Shown one piece after another: positions 52,747 through 63,212 of a stretch of 64,000 bases of DNA (position 1 is the first letter of the stretch; the number at the start of each line of letters is the position of its first letter). A program made the position numbers and the translations under genes. Origin of the DNA: Bradyrhizobium sp. AZCC 2262 (GTDB taxonomy: Bacteria; Pseudomonadota; Alphaproteobacteria; Rhizobiales; Xanthobacteraceae); assembly GCF_036924535.1 (NCBI RefSeq), contig NZ_JAZHRT010000001.1, positions 1,674,001 through 1,738,000 of the forward strand, given 5' to 3'. The notes beneath the pieces are model-generated. The model was not told the DNA's origin and did not search any database. It worked only from the letters and a program-made list of their open reading frames with translations.

Positions 52747-54975
52747 ATGTCGATGAACAATACAACGCCGCCGGGCGGTCCCATGTCAGGACTTGTTGCT
52801 TCGGCCGTAGAGTACATGATGGACGCGAGCCAGCGCAGTGTCCTGTTCCTGGACGTGTTGCGTCAGCGGGGCGATCAGTACCGGGAACACGTCGCGCAAA
52901 CGGCGCCGCATGTCCTGCAATATGCCGCCGAGTTGATCATCGACGGCCGCAACCTGGATGAGCCGGTAAATTATGCGCTGGTGCGCATCATTCCGCCGAA
53001 AGACGTCGAAATTGATCTGAACCGGCGACCGTTCATCGTGGTCGATCCGCGTGCCGGCCATGGTCCGGGAATCGGGGGGTTCAAGGCGGACAGCGAAATC
53101 GGCGTCGCAATGAAGGCGGGCCATTCCTGCTATTTCATCGGCTTCCTGCCGGAGCCGATGCCAGGACAAACGATCGAGCGTATCGCGCGGGCCGAAGCGG
53201 CGTTCATCGAGAAAGTCATCAGCCGCCATCCGGAGGCCGACGGCAAGCCTTGCGTGATCGGAAACTGCCAGGCGGGTTGGGCCATCATGATCCTTGCGTC
53301 GCTGCGGCCGGAACTGTTCGGACCCGTTATCGTCGCAGGTGCGCCGCTTGCCTATTGGGCTGGCGTGCACGGCAAATACCCGATGCGCTATTCGGGCGGC
53401 CTGCTGGGAGGAAGCTGGCTGACGGCGCTGACGAGCGATCTCGGAGCCGGCAAGTTCGACGGCGCCTGGCTCGTGCAGAATTTCGAGAGCCAGAATCCTT
53501 CGAATACGCTGTGGACCAAGCAGTACAACGTCTACTCAAAGGTCGATACCGAGGCCGACCGATACCTCGAGTTCGAGCGCTGGTGGGGTGGGCACGTCAA
53601 TCTGAATGCCGAGGAAATCCAGTTCATCGTCGATGAACTCTTCGTCGGGAACAATCTCGCCGCCGGCAAGATCGAGATGTCCGACGGCCAGAAGGTGGAC
53701 TTGCGCAACATCAGGTCACCGATCGTGGTGTTCTGCTCCGAGGGCGACAATGTCACCCCGCCGCAACAAGCGCTGGACTGGATCCTCGATTGCTATGCCG
53801 ACGTCGATGAGATCAGGGCCTATGGGCAGACGATCGTCTACACGGTCCACAAAAGCATCGGCCATCTCGGCATTTTCGTGTCCGGCGGCGTCGCCAAGAA
53901 GGAGCACGCGGAATTCTCCAGCAATATCGATCTGATCGACGTGCTGCCGCCGGGGCTCTATGAAGCGACGTTCGAAGCCAAGGACGAGGAGACGGCGAGT
54001 TCTGATCTCGTCGTCGGCCAGTGGGTGATGCGCTGCGAGGCGCGGACGCTTGACGACATCCGTGCCATGGGTGGTAATTCGCCCGAGGATGAGCGGCGGT
54101 TTGCCGCCGCCAAGCGCGTATCGGAAATCAATCTCGCGGCCTACCAGAAGTACCTCCAGCCCTGGATCAAGCGCATGGTGAAGCCTCAGGTGGCGGAGAC
54201 GATGCGCAACCTGCATCCGTTGCGACTTCAATATGAAGCTTTCAGCAGCCGGAATCCGTTCATGGCTATGGTGAAGTCGCTGGCGGAGCAGGTGAGCGAG
54301 GATCGCAAGCAGGCCTCGACGGACAATCCCTTCCTGGCGTTTCAGGAACAGATCTCCAAGCAGATCGTCAACGCGTTGGACGGTTGGCGGGATTCGCAGG
54401 AGGCGCTCAGCGAGGCAACCTTCCTTGCGGTCTACGGTTCGCCTGCGTTGCAGGCGGCCGTCGGAATCGATCCGCAATCGGTCCCATCGCGCCGGCGGGA
54501 GATGTCTGCCGCGCACCGTGAAATGCTCCAAAAGCGGATCGCCGAGCTGAAATCCAGGATTGGCGACGGCGGCGTTCGCGAAGCGGCCATTCGCGGCCTG
54601 CTCTATGTCGGGTCGGCGAGGGGAACGGCAGACGAGCGCAGCCTTGAAGCGTTGCGCAACGTTCGCCGCAAGGACACCGGTACGCGATTGACGCTGGCCG
54701 AGTTCAAGATGCTGGTGCGCGAGCAATTCTTCATGCTTCTGCTGGATCAGGAAGGAGCACTGGCTGCGATACCGAAGCTATTACCGGATAATGCAAGTGA
54801 ACGCCACGCAGCATTCACTGCGATTCGCGAAGTGCTGTCCGCGAGCGCCGCAATCTCGGGCGAAGTCGCCAGGCGTCTCAAGCGTATTGCCGAGCTGTTC
54901 GGCGTCGATCCGAACGAAATTTCGGATAAGGTTTCGAACGTCGCTCCTTTCGATCCCAAGGCGAAGGCATCGTAA
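52747..54975 (+). CDS. DUF3141 protein, PHA-synthase-like alpha/beta-hydrolase
   Basis: A 742-residue protein. An alpha/beta-hydrolase core spans about 75-400. The nucleophile lies in VIGNCQAGWA, with C174 in the G-x-C-x-G form of polyhydroxyalkanoate synthases rather than Ser. The acid is likely D in SEGDNVTPP and the His in SIGHLGIF. A long C-terminal helical region (about 480-742) has no known role. Such proteins often occur with stress and low-oxygen genes. GAGGTCTAGTC precedes the start. The gene stands under its own FixK-like box. Confidence 0.85.
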   Translation: MSMNNTTPPGGPMSGLVASAVEYMMDASQRSVLFLDVLRQRGDQYREHVAQTAPHVLQYAAELIIDGRNLDEPVNYALVRIIPPKDVEIDLNRRPFIVVDPRAGHGPGIGGFKADSEIGVAMKAGHSCYFIGFLPEPMPGQTIERIARAEAAFIEKVISRHPEADGKPCVIGNCQAGWAIMILASLRPELFGPVIVAGAPLAYWAGVHGKYPMRYSGGLLGGSWLTALTSDLGAGKFDGAWLVQNFESQNPSNTLWTKQYNVYSKVDTEADRYLEFERWWGGHVNLNAEEIQFIVDELFVGNNLAAGKIEMSDGQKVDLRNIRSPIVVFCSEGDNVTPPQQALDWILDCYADVDEIRAYGQTIVYTVHKSIGHLGIFVSGGVAKKEHAEFSSNIDLIDVLPPGLYEATFEAKDEETASSDLVVGQWVMRCEARTLDDIRAMGGNSPEDERRFAAAKRVSEINLAAYQKYLQPWIKRMVKPQVAETMRNLHPLRLQYEAFSSRNPFMAMVKSLAEQVSEDRKQASTDNPFLAFQEQISKQIVNALDGWRDSQEALSEATFLAVYGSPALQAAVGIDPQSVPSRRREMSAAHREMLQKRIAELKSRIGDGGVREAAIRGLLYVGSARGTADERSLEALRNVRRKDTGTRLTLAEFKMLVREQFFMLLLDQEGALAAIPKLLPDNASERHAAFTAIREVLSASAAISGEVARRLKRIAELFGVDPNEISDKVSNVAPFDPKAKAS

Positions 54976-55037
54976 CGCTGGTTGGAAAGCCCCGAGCGAC
55001 ATGGTCGAACGCGTTGTATCGCCGCTTTGGCGGCTGC

Positions 55038-55919
55038 TCATGATCCTGCCTTGCCCTGGTTAGCATAGCTCTTGCCGAAGGCGGTCCGATAGATAGTCCA
55101 ATACATTGCGCCGACGAGGCCGGCACCACCTACGATATTGCCGAGCGTGACCGGCACAAGATTGTGAATGATGCCCGTCATCGTGATGGCCGACGCGTCG
55201 AAATCAGCAGGAACATCGCCTGTCTGCGTCATCAACCAGGCCAAAGGCAGGAAATACATGTTGGCGACGCAGTGCTCAAAGCCGGCGGCTATGAAGGCGG
55301 AGACCGGAAATACGAGCGCAACAACCTTGTCGGTAACCGACCGGCCGGCATACGCAAGCCACACCGCCAGGCAAACGAGCAGGTTACACAAAACTCCCTT
55401 GAAGAATAACGTCACAGCGTCGGGTTGGATCTTCGCGGCGGCCGTATTCAGGATCGACAGGCCGACGCGGCCTCCGTTCATGTCGAGATGATGCGAAAGG
55501 AAGACCAGAACCACAAGTCCGACCGCGCCGATCAGGTTACCGAAATAGACGACGACCCAGTTGCGCAGCATCTGCCTGGTCGTCACATTCCCGCTCGCCC
55601 AGGCCATCACGATCAGATTGTTTCCCGTGAACAGCTCGGCTCCGCCAACCAGAACGATGACCAGTCCGAGTGAAAATGCCAGTCCGCCCATGACACGCGC
55701 CGCAGCGAAGCTCAGCCCCGGGTCGCTGACGATGATGGTATAGTAGAGCGCACCCAATCCAATGCTGCCCCCTGCGATCACCGCCAGCATCAACGAGGCC
55801 AGAAAGGGAAGGTTGGTCTTCTTGACGCCGACCTTCTCGACAGCCTCCTTGATCTCGGCGGGGCTGTAGGCATTCAAACTGAAGATAGGCGGTTGCGGCG
55901 GGGATGCCTGATCAGCCAT
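55038..55919 (-). CDS. focA: Formate/nitrite transporter FocA-type
   Basis: A 293-residue FNT channel with six to seven helices. FYTIIVSDPGLSF-like and GGAELFTGNNLIVMAWASGNVTTRQMLRNWVVVYFGNLIGAVGLV are the family signatures (FTGN with central pore residues). FEHCVANMYFLPLAWL holds the conserved pore His. FocA exports or imports formate with protons. It is the last gene of the operon pflB-pflA-antiporter-focA, which makes formate the natural substrate; the 25-base gap favours cotranscription. Confidence 0.92.
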   Translation of the reverse strand: MADQASPPQPPIFSLNAYSPAEIKEAVEKVGVKKTNLPFLASLMLAVIAGGSIGLGALYYTIIVSDPGLSFAAARVMGGLAFSLGLVIVLVGGAELFTGNNLIVMAWASGNVTTRQMLRNWVVVYFGNLIGAVGLVVLVFLSHHLDMNGGRVGLSILNTAAAKIQPDAVTLFFKGVLCNLLVCLAVWLAYAGRSVTDKVVALVFPVSAFIAAGFEHCVANMYFLPLAWLMTQTGDVPADFDASAITMTGIIHNLVPVTLGNIVGGAGLVGAMYWTIYRTAFGKSYANQGKAGS

Positions 55920-55944
55920 GCCGTGTCTCCTGTGCCCCGGTCAC

Positions 55945-57543
55945 CTAGCCGCCGCTGCCGCCAACCATGAGGAGCCCCACGATCTGCGCTGCGATCACCT
56001 TCACCAGCGTCATGGAAGGAAAGATCATGGCGTAGCCGATGTCGGGCCGTTCGGTGGGTGCCATCTTGGTCGAATAGACGAGAATCGCCGGATTTCCTGT
56101 CGCGCCGGAGGTCACGCCCACGAGATCGTCGTACGGAATTTTTAGAACGTAGTGGCCTACCAGCAAGACGATGGCGACCGTCGTCAGCAGGACCGCCATC
56201 CCGATAAAGAGCATCGTAAGCCCGGATTCTGCGACGGTTCGAACAAAGGGCTGCCCTGCGTTGACGCCAACCGTTGCAAGAAACATCGCCAGTCCGAAGT
56301 TTCGCAAGACGATGTTCGCCGGTAACGGCATGGTCCAGAGCATGGGGCCGGTGCGCCGCAATTTGCCAAGGATGAGAGCGACGATCAGCGGTCCCCCTCC
56401 GATGCCGAGCGTCACCACGCCGATACCGGGAATCGGAATCGGAATAAGCCCAAGCAAGACACCGAGGACCATTCCGACCCCGAGCGAGACGTAGCTGAAT
56501 TCGGCCGCCGCCTTCACCGTATCGCCGAAGTGGCGCCGAATCTCCTCCTTGCGGTCCGGAGGCGTCAGCACCCCGACCCGGTCGCCGAATTCCAGCATCA
56601 GGTCCGGCGCCGGCACGAGGTCCGCATCATAACGACGGACATGCAATAAATGGGTTGGATAGCCGGTCGGCATGGGAAGATTGGCAAGAGGTATTCCGAC
56701 CACGCCGGCCTTGCCGACAAAGACTCTGATGTAATCGAGATCGGCACGGTCGCTGGCCAGGCGGCCGGGCTCCAGTTTTCCAAGCGTGGCGGCCGCCTTG
56801 GCAATTGCTTCATTCTCCTCCGCGACCACGAGAATGGCATCTCCGGCGGTCAAGGCGGTATCGGCCGCAGGAACGATGTTGTGTCCGCCCTTTCTGACCA
56901 TCGTGACCCGCACCCCGCTGAGCGCCGTCGTCAATTCGTCGAGTCGCTTTCCGGCATGCCTTTCGCCGATCGAAATTTCGCCCATGTGGAACCGCTGCGC
57001 CTTGGCCGGAAATTTCGGCTTTACGATCTGGGTCATGAAGTAAATGCACAGGATCGGACCGATGACCCCGAAGGGGTAGGCAATGGAATAGCCGATCGAC
57101 GGATCCTTGTTCTTCATAACGTCGAGCGCAGCCTGGAGAGTAGCGGTGCTCGTCATTGATCCCGCATAGATGCCGAGCGTATGTCCGACCTTGATACCGA
57201 AAATGTGCCCAAGCCCTAGCGCAACGAGCAAGCCGGCCAGGCATCCGACAAGCGCCAGCAGATTGTACTTCTGGCCGGCACCGACCATGCCTTCGAAGAA
57301 CTGCCTGCCGTAGAGGATCCCGATCCCATACAGGAACATGATCAGTCCCGTCAGCCCGATTGGCCCGGTGATCTGGGCTTTGGGTGCGAACGCACCGATG
57401 GCAAGGCCCACGAAAAGAACGGCGCCGACGCCGAGAGAAAATCCCCCGATACTGATCTGACCGACCAGGTAGCCCAATCCGATCGCGAGAAATGCCGTCA
57501 GTATCGGCTGGCTTCCGATGATCTCGCGAGCAAGGTCCAACAT
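55945..57543 (-). CDS. Aspartate:alanine exchanger-like (AspT/AAE) transporter
   Basis: A 532-residue protein with about ten helices in two blocks (1-180, 360-532), split by a cytoplasmic part of two TrkA-C-like domains (about 190-350). The two blocks contain the duplicate GIYAGSMTSTATL and GVTSGATGNPAILVY motifs of the AspT family (two GxxxG-type repeats). AspT-like antiporters exchange dicarboxylates; in this operon succinate or another fermentation product is a plausible but untested load. Sits between pflA and focA. Confidence 0.88.
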   Translation of the reverse strand: MLDLAREIIGSQPILTAFLAIGLGYLVGQISIGGFSLGVGAVLFVGLAIGAFAPKAQITGPIGLTGLIMFLYGIGILYGRQFFEGMVGAGQKYNLLALVGCLAGLLVALGLGHIFGIKVGHTLGIYAGSMTSTATLQAALDVMKNKDPSIGYSIAYPFGVIGPILCIYFMTQIVKPKFPAKAQRFHMGEISIGERHAGKRLDELTTALSGVRVTMVRKGGHNIVPAADTALTAGDAILVVAEENEAIAKAAATLGKLEPGRLASDRADLDYIRVFVGKAGVVGIPLANLPMPTGYPTHLLHVRRYDADLVPAPDLMLEFGDRVGVLTPPDRKEEIRRHFGDTVKAAAEFSYVSLGVGMVLGVLLGLIPIPIPGIGVVTLGIGGGPLIVALILGKLRRTGPMLWTMPLPANIVLRNFGLAMFLATVGVNAGQPFVRTVAESGLTMLFIGMAVLLTTVAIVLLVGHYVLKIPYDDLVGVTSGATGNPAILVYSTKMAPTERPDIGYAMIFPSMTLVKVIAAQIVGLLMVGGSGG

Positions 57544-57573
57544 GTTTGTTTTCTCCCGGAGTCCTGTTGTCGG

Positions 57574-58401
57574 TTAGCGCACCCGGCAGCCTGCCGCGCG
57601 GAATTGCCCGATCACCCTATCCACCAGCTCCCGGCCGGCCGTCGGAGTATCGAGAAGCTTGTAGTCGAGCCCCATCGCCTTCCACTTGAAGGAACCCATC
57701 TGGTGGAACGGCTGCACCTCGACCCACTCGACGTTCTTCATCGGCGCGACAAAATGAGCGATGCCGTCGACATTGGCGGGGTCATCGCTCTCGCCGGGGA
57801 CGAGGGTGAAGCGGACCCAGACCGGCTTGGACAGCGAAGCAAGTCGTTCCGCGAAACGCAGCGTTGGCGCGAGGTCGCGGCCTGTCACCCGACGATAGGT
57901 GTCGGGATCCGAACTCTTGATGTCGAGCAACACGAGATCGACGTTCGAAAGGTAGCTTTCGTCGGCACGATCCCCCAGAAACCCCGAGGTCTGAATGGCG
58001 GTATGCAAATCCAATTCCTTTGCACCGGCGAATATCCGCCGGGTGAACGCAAGCTGCACCATCGGCTCGCCGCCGGAAATCGTGAGTCCCCCACCAAGCG
58101 GAAGAAGTACAGGCGCGAAATCGCCCAGGCGACGGAGCACTTGATCGGCTGAGACGTATGTCCCGTCCTTCAGATGCCAGGTATCTGGATTATGGCAGTA
58201 TGTGCAGCGCAGCAGGCAGCCGGAGACGAAGAGGACGACGCGCAGGCCCGGCCCGTCATATCGGGACGAGGTTTCGTAGGAGTGGCAATATCCGAACGCG
58301 CCCTGCTCATCCTTGAGCTGGCTTTCGTCTGGCGCGTCGGGCGAAATCCCCACCCGGAGGTCATGACGACTTCCGGGTTCAAGCGTCTGCACCGTCGACA
58401 T
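57574..58401 (-). CDS. pflA: Pyruvate formate-lyase activating enzyme
   Basis: A 275-residue radical SAM protein. The 4Fe-4S site C62-x3-C66-x2-C69 lies in SGCLLRCTYCHNPDTW, the characteristic PFL-activase pattern. TISGGEPMVQLAFT holds the GGE SAM-binding motif. It abstracts hydrogen from the glycyl radical Gly of PflB. The start codon is 14 bases past the PflB stop, so translation is coupled. Confidence 0.93.
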   Translation of the reverse strand: MSTVQTLEPGSRHDLRVGISPDAPDESQLKDEQGAFGYCHSYETSSRYDGPGLRVVLFVSGCLLRCTYCHNPDTWHLKDGTYVSADQVLRRLGDFAPVLLPLGGGLTISGGEPMVQLAFTRRIFAGAKELDLHTAIQTSGFLGDRADESYLSNVDLVLLDIKSSDPDTYRRVTGRDLAPTLRFAERLASLSKPVWVRFTLVPGESDDPANVDGIAHFVAPMKNVEWVEVQPFHQMGSFKWKAMGLDYKLLDTPTAGRELVDRVIGQFRAAGCRVR

Positions 58402-58415
58402 CGTGGGCCTCGAAA

Positions 58416-60689
58416 TCAGATTTGGCCGTGGAAAGTACGGCTGATCACATCTCTCTGCTGCTCCGGCGTCAGGCGAACGAAGTTCACGGCGTAGCCCGAC
58501 ACACGGATCGTGAGCTGCGGGTACTTGTCAGGATTCTTTATTGCGTCCTCGAGCTTCTCTCTGTCGATCACGTTCAAGTTCATGTGGAAGCCACCTCGCT
58601 CGAAGTAGACGTCGAAAGCCTTGACGGCCTCGTCCAGAAGCTGGCCTTCGGACAAATGCGCCTTTTGAGGAGCGATGGAGACGGTGTAGCTGATGCCGTC
58701 CTGTGCGTCCTTGTAGGGAAGCTTTGCGACGGACAGGCAGGAGGCGAGCCAGCCGTGGCTGTCCCGGCCGTGCATCGGATTCGCGCCTGGCCCGAACGGC
58801 TCGCCCTTCCGGCGACCATCGGGAGTATTTCCCGTAGCCTTGCCGTACACCACGTTCGAAGTGATGGTGAGCACGCTCTGGGTGTGCGTCGCGTTGCGGT
58901 AGGTGGGGTGTTTTCGTATCTTCCCCATGAAGCTGGTGACGATCTCCGACGCGATTTGATCGACCCGGTCGTCGTTGTTGCCGAATTGCGGCGTCGCCTT
59001 GTTCCCTTCGTTCTGATAGTCGACGACCAACCCGGTCGTCGCATCGCGGGCGACACGGATCTCTCCATACTTGATCGCGCTGAGGCTGTCGGCCACCACC
59101 GAAAGGCCGGCGATGCCGAATGCCATGGTCCTGAGAACGTCGCGATCGTGGAGAGCCATCTCCAGCCGTTCGTAGAAATACTTGTCGTGCATGTAGTGAA
59201 TGCAGTTCATCGCGTGCACGTACGTACGCGCTAGCCACTCCATTGTTGTATCGAACTTGGCCATCACGTCATCGTAGTCAAGGAAGTCGCCCGCGACCGG
59301 CAGCGTCTGCGGGGCGATTTGATCGCCCGATACTTCATCGCGGCCGCCATTGATCGCGTAGAGCAGCGCCTTTGCGAGATTGACGCGGGCGCCGAAGAAT
59401 TGCATCTGCTTGCCAAGACGCATTGCCGACACGCAGCAGGCGATGCCGTAGTCGTCTCCCCAGAACGGGCGCATCAGATCGTCGTTCTCATACTGAAGGG
59501 CGGACGTGTCGCGGCTGACCTTGACGCAGTAGCGCTTGAATGCCGCCGGCATTTGGTTCGACCAGAGAACCGTGATGTTCGGTTCGGGCGCCGGACCGAG
59601 GTTGTATAAGGTGTGCAGCATGCGGTAGCTGCTCTTGGTCACCAGGGCGCGCCCATCCAGATCCATGCCGCCGACGCATTCGGTCGCCCAGTAGGGATCG
59701 CCGCTGAACAGCGCGTCATAATCAGGCGTCCGCAGGAACCGGACGATCCGGAGCTTCTGCACCAATTGATCCCAGAGCTCCTGCGCCCGCGCCTCGTCCA
59801 GAACACCGCTCTTCAAGTCGCGCTCGATGTAGATATCCAGGAAACTCGAAATCCGTCCGATGGACATCGCCGCGCCATTGGCTTCCTTTATGGCGCCCAG
59901 GTAGGCGAAATAAGTCCACTGAAAGGCTTCCTGCGCATTCGCGGCAGGCTTTGATATGTCGCAGTCGTAGAGCTTCGCCATCGAGGCCAGGTCTTTCAGC
60001 GCGCGCATCTGTTCGGACAGCTCCTCGCGCGATCGAATGATTTCGTCGGTCGGCCACATGTCGTCGATCTGTTCCCGCTCGACACGCTTTGCCTCGAGGA
60101 GCCGGTCGACCCCATAGAGAGCCACGCGCCTATAGTCGCCGATGATCCGCCCGCGCCCGTAGGAGTCTGGAAGACCGGTAATGATCCCCGACCTCCGGCA
60201 GCTCATGATCTCCGGCGTGTAGGCATCAAATACGCCGTCGTTGTGCGACTTTCGGTATTTCGTGAAAGCCTCCTGAACGTGCGGATCGGGATCGAAGCCC
60301 GCGGCCTTGAGGCCAGCCTCCACCATCCGGAGCCCGCCAAACGGGAAGATCGCCCGCTTGAAGGGCTGATCGGTCTGTAGACCCACGATCACTTCGTTGT
60401 CGCGATCGATATAGCCGGCCTTGTGCGCAAGCAACGTCGAGGGATTTTGAGTATCGACGGCAAGCACTCCCTTCTTCCGCTCATCCGCGAAGTAAGGCTG
60501 CAGTTTTGCCCAAACGGCGTTTGTACGCTGCGATGGTTTTGCCAGAAAGTCCTCGTTTCCCGTGTAGGACGTGACATTCCGGACGATGAAATCGCGAACA
60601 TTGATGGAGGTGGTCCAGTCCCCTGGCCGAAAGCCGCTCCAACAATCGCCGGCATCGGCTTGCTTCCGTAGAGCTGCGCTTCCCTTCAT
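58416..60689 (-). CDS. pflB: Formate C-acetyltransferase (pyruvate formate-lyase)
   Basis: 757 residues. The catalytic pair is C418-C419 in [10 protein letters not shown], and the radical Gly732 in RVSGYAVNF near the C-terminus, numbers almost identical to E. coli PflB. It splits pyruvate and CoA into acetyl-CoA and formate, without oxygen. ATG 60689 is preceded by GGGAGATCGACC; the frame opens at 60767, but the extra residues are not family-like. It heads the operon pflB-pflA-AspT-like-focA, with a FixK-type box 110 bases upstream. PFL is uncommon in this bacterial group. Confidence 0.95.
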   Translation of the reverse strand: MKGSAALRKQADAGDCWSGFRPGDWTTSINVRDFIVRNVTSYTGNEDFLAKPSQRTNAVWAKLQPYFADERKKGVLAVDTQNPSTLLAHKAGYIDRDNEVIVGLQTDQPFKRAIFPFGGLRMVEAGLKAAGFDPDPHVQEAFTKYRKSHNDGVFDAYTPEIMSCRRSGIITGLPDSYGRGRIIGDYRRVALYGVDRLLEAKRVEREQIDDMWPTDEIIRSREELSEQMRALKDLASMAKLYDCDISKPAANAQEAFQWTYFAYLGAIKEANGAAMSIGRISSFLDIYIERDLKSGVLDEARAQELWDQLVQKLRIVRFLRTPDYDALFSGDPYWATECVGGMDLDGRALVTKSSYRMLHTLYNLGPAPEPNITVLWSNQMPAAFKRYCVKVSRDTSALQYENDDLMRPFWGDDYGIACCVSAMRLGKQMQFFGARVNLAKALLYAINGGRDEVSGDQIAPQTLPVAGDFLDYDDVMAKFDTTMEWLARTYVHAMNCIHYMHDKYFYERLEMALHDRDVLRTMAFGIAGLSVVADSLSAIKYGEIRVARDATTGLVVDYQNEGNKATPQFGNNDDRVDQIASEIVTSFMGKIRKHPTYRNATHTQSVLTITSNVVYGKATGNTPDGRRKGEPFGPGANPMHGRDSHGWLASCLSVAKLPYKDAQDGISYTVSIAPQKAHLSEGQLLDEAVKAFDVYFERGGFHMNLNVIDREKLEDAIKNPDKYPQLTIRVSGYAVNFVRLTPEQQRDVISRTFHGQI

Positions 60690-60798
60690 GGTCGATCTCC
60701 CAGTGGTTTTGGTTACTTTGACGCTGGCGTTCGATCCGGAACCGCCGCACTTTCTTGCCCGAGGCAACCCAAGGATCGGAGCGCCGGCTCTCCGGCGC

Positions 60799-60812
60799 TT
60801 GATCTATGTCAA
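60799..60812 (-). promoter_or_regulatory. FixK/FNR-type box of the pfl operon
   Basis: TTGATCTATGTCAA, consensus with one change. It predicts a minus-strand transcript start near 60764. An adjacent perfect hairpin (GCGCCGG at 60781-60787, CCGGCGC at 60792-60798) lies between the box and the start site. Confidence 0.75.
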
Positions 60813-60956
60813 ACAAAGAAAACGACATCTCCCAAGCGAGGCTGCCCCCGGCGACGGGAGCTTTGGACACGCATTGCATTTCAATGCAGCCGGAGCGTCG
60901 ATGTCGGACGGGCGTCAAGCTGGGATTGATGAAGGAAGACAAGAGGAGCCGAACCA

Positions 60957-60970
60957 TTGACCTAGATCAA
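60957..60970 (+). promoter_or_regulatory. FixK/FNR-type box of the pta operon
   Basis: TTGACCTAGATCAA, consensus with one change. It predicts a plus-strand start near 61005, 19 bases before pta. Confidence 0.75.
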
Positions 60971-61023
60971 AGGTCGGCTGGTGAACGGCGCGCCTGATCC
61001 AAAAAAGGATCCGGAGCGACATC

Positions 61024-61992
61024 ATGACCCCTATGCCAGCCAGTTCAGTGGAAACGCATTCAGCCAGCAAATATGACCGTCTGATCGCGGCGGCCCAAGC
61101 GGTGCCGCCGGCGCCGACCATTGTCGTGCATCCCTGCGATGAAACCTCGTTACGCGGCGCCGTCGACAGTGCGGCGGCCGGAATCATCCGGCCGGTATTG
61201 GTCGGACCCGAAAAGAAAATCAGGGAGACGGCCAGCAAATACGACCTCAACATCTCCGGCTTCGAGATCGTCGATGCCACGCATAGCGAGGCATCCGCCG
61301 CCAAGGGCGTCGAACTGATTCACGCCGCCAAGGGCGAAATGCTGATGAAGGGCAGCCTGCACACCGACGAACTGATGCGCGCAGTGACGGCGAAGGTGGG
61401 TGGCCTGCGCACCGCCCGGCGCATCAGCCATGTATTCGTGATGGACGTACCGGCCTATGCCGAGACCATTTTCGTCACGGACGCGGCGATCAACATCTTT
61501 CCGGATCTCGCAGCCAAGCAGGACATCATCCAGAACGCCATCGACCTCTACAACCAGGCCGGCTTCGGCAAGACCCCGCGGGTGGCGATCCTGTCGGCGG
61601 TCGAAACCGTCACCGCCATGATTCCGTCGACGATCGAGGCGGCGGCGCTGTGCAAAATGGCCGACCGCGGCCAGATCACCGGCGGCTTGCTCGATGGGCC
61701 GCTGGCATTCGACAACGCCATCGACATGGAGGCGGCGCGGATCAAGGGCATCAAGTCCGAGGTCGCAGGCCGTGCGCAGATCCTGGTAGTTCCCGATCTT
61801 GAATCCGGCAACATGCTGGCAAAGAATCTCGCCTACTTCGCCAAGGCCGATAGCGCTGGGATTGTAGTCGGCGCCCGGGTGCCAGTCGTTCTGACCTCGC
61901 GCGCGGATTCAGCCCGCGCACGGATGGCGTCCTGTGCTGTGGCGGGGCTTTATGCCCACGCACGACGTCAAAACGCTCCAACAGTCGCGTGA
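61024..61992 (+). CDS. pta: Phosphate acetyltransferase (short form)
   Basis: A 322-residue phosphotransacetylase of the short type, without the N-terminal DRTGG domain. Residues 45-120 contain [23 protein letters not shown]; the C-terminal part has [16 protein letters not shown] ([14 protein letters not shown]) and [34 protein letters not shown], a family hallmark. It converts acetyl-CoA and phosphate to acetyl phosphate. GGAGCGACATC precedes ATG 61024. The stop overlaps the start of ackA. Confidence 0.9.
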   Translation: MTPMPASSVETHSASKYDRLIAAAQAVPPAPTIVVHPCDETSLRGAVDSAAAGIIRPVLVGPEKKIRETASKYDLNISGFEIVDATHSEASAAKGVELIHAAKGEMLMKGSLHTDELMRAVTAKVGGLRTARRISHVFVMDVPAYAETIFVTDAAINIFPDLAAKQDIIQNAIDLYNQAGFGKTPRVAILSAVETVTAMIPSTIEAAALCKMADRGQITGGLLDGPLAFDNAIDMEAARIKGIKSEVAGRAQILVVPDLESGNMLAKNLAYFAKADSAGIVVGARVPVVLTSRADSARARMASCAVAGLYAHARRQNAPTVA

Positions 61993-63212
61993 TCGCCATG
62001 GACACGATCCTCGTCGTCAATGCAGGTTCCTCAAGCGTCAAGTTCCAGGTCTTTTCGGTCGAGGGAGAGGGGAAGCTACAACGGCAAATCAAGGGCCAGA
62101 TGGACGGCATCGGCAGTCGTCCGCGGCTTCGCGCGAGCGGCCCGAGCGGTGATCCGATGGCGGATCGCGCCTATCCGATCGAGGCGGTGGCCGATGTGCC
62201 GGCCGCGATGGCTGTCGCAGGCGCGTGGCTGCGCGACGAACGCAGTATCACCCCTATCGCCGTCGGCCATCGCGTCGTCCATGGCGGGCCTGACCATGCG
62301 CGCCCGGTGTTGATTGATCACGGGGTGGTGGGGCGGTTGGAGCGGTATGTCTCGCTGGCGCCACTGCACCAGCCACACAATCTCGCGCCGATCAGGACGC
62401 TCCTGAACAATTTTCCGGCTCTGCCGCAGGTGGCTTGTTTCGATACTGCCTTTCATCGCGATCACGATGCGCTGGCGGACCATTATGCGATCCCGCACCA
62501 GCTCCATGCAGAAGGCATCAGGCGCTACGGCTTCCATGGCCTGTCCTACGAGTATATCGCCAGGCGCCTGCCGCAGGTTGCGCCCGACCTTGCCGGCGGG
62601 CGCGTGATTGTCGCCCATCTCGGCAGCGGCGCCTCGATGTGCGCGATGAAGAGTGGAAAGAGCGTCGAGAGCACCATGGGTTTTACGGCGCTGGACGGGC
62701 TCGCGATGGGAACGCGCCCCGGCCAGCTCGATCCCGGCGTGGTGCTGTATCTGATCGCGGAAAAGGGCGTCTCGGTATCGAAGGTGCAGGATTTCCTCTA
62801 TCGCGACTGCGGCCTGAAGGGGCTGTCGGGCGTCAGCAACGATATGCGTGAACTCGAGACGAGCGCGGAGCCGCGCGCGGCGTTTGCGATCGACTATTTC
62901 GTCTACCGGGTCGGCCTCAACGCCGGCATGCTCGCGGCGGCGCTGCAGGGCCTTGACGCCTTCGTGTTCACTGCCGGGATCGGCGAGAACTCGGCCACGA
63001 TCCGGGCCCGCATTGCCGAGAGGCTGGCCTGGCTCGGCGTCGTGCTCGATCCGGCGGAGAATGCCAGGCACGCCAGCAAGATATCGCGATCCGACAGCCG
63101 TATTCCCGTCTATGTCGTTCCTACCGACGAAGAGCTGATGATTGCGCAGCACACGCTGGCGCTGCTGATGAATCGGCAAACGCCAAACCAGAAACGCGAG
63201 AGAGTGTCATGA
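61989..63212 (+). CDS. ackA: Acetate kinase
   Basis: A 407-residue ASKHA kinase. Opening segment [16 protein letters not shown], the phosphate loop [45 protein letters not shown], and [13 protein letters not shown] near the end define acetate kinase. It makes ATP and acetate from acetyl phosphate. GTG 61989 overlaps the pta stop (GTGA); ATG 61998 gives a shorter form. The 3' end overlaps fabI by four bases (ATGA). Confidence 0.93.
   Translation: MIAMDTILVVNAGSSSVKFQVFSVEGEGKLQRQIKGQMDGIGSRPRLRASGPSGDPMADRAYPIEAVADVPAAMAVAGAWLRDERSITPIAVGHRVVHGGPDHARPVLIDHGVVGRLERYVSLAPLHQPHNLAPIRTLLNNFPALPQVACFDTAFHRDHDALADHYAIPHQLHAEGIRRYGFHGLSYEYIARRLPQVAPDLAGGRVIVAHLGSGASMCAMKSGKSVESTMGFTALDGLAMGTRPGQLDPGVVLYLIAEKGVSVSKVQDFLYRDCGLKGLSGVSNDMRELETSAEPRAAFAIDYFVYRVGLNAGMLAAALQGLDAFVFTAGIGENSATIRARIAERLAWLGVVLDPAENARHASKISRSDSRIPVYVVPTDEELMIAQHTLALLMNRQTPNQKRERVS

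Noticed and set aside
53716..54726. 336-codon open frame on the minus strand
   Set aside because: Antisense to the DUF3141 gene.
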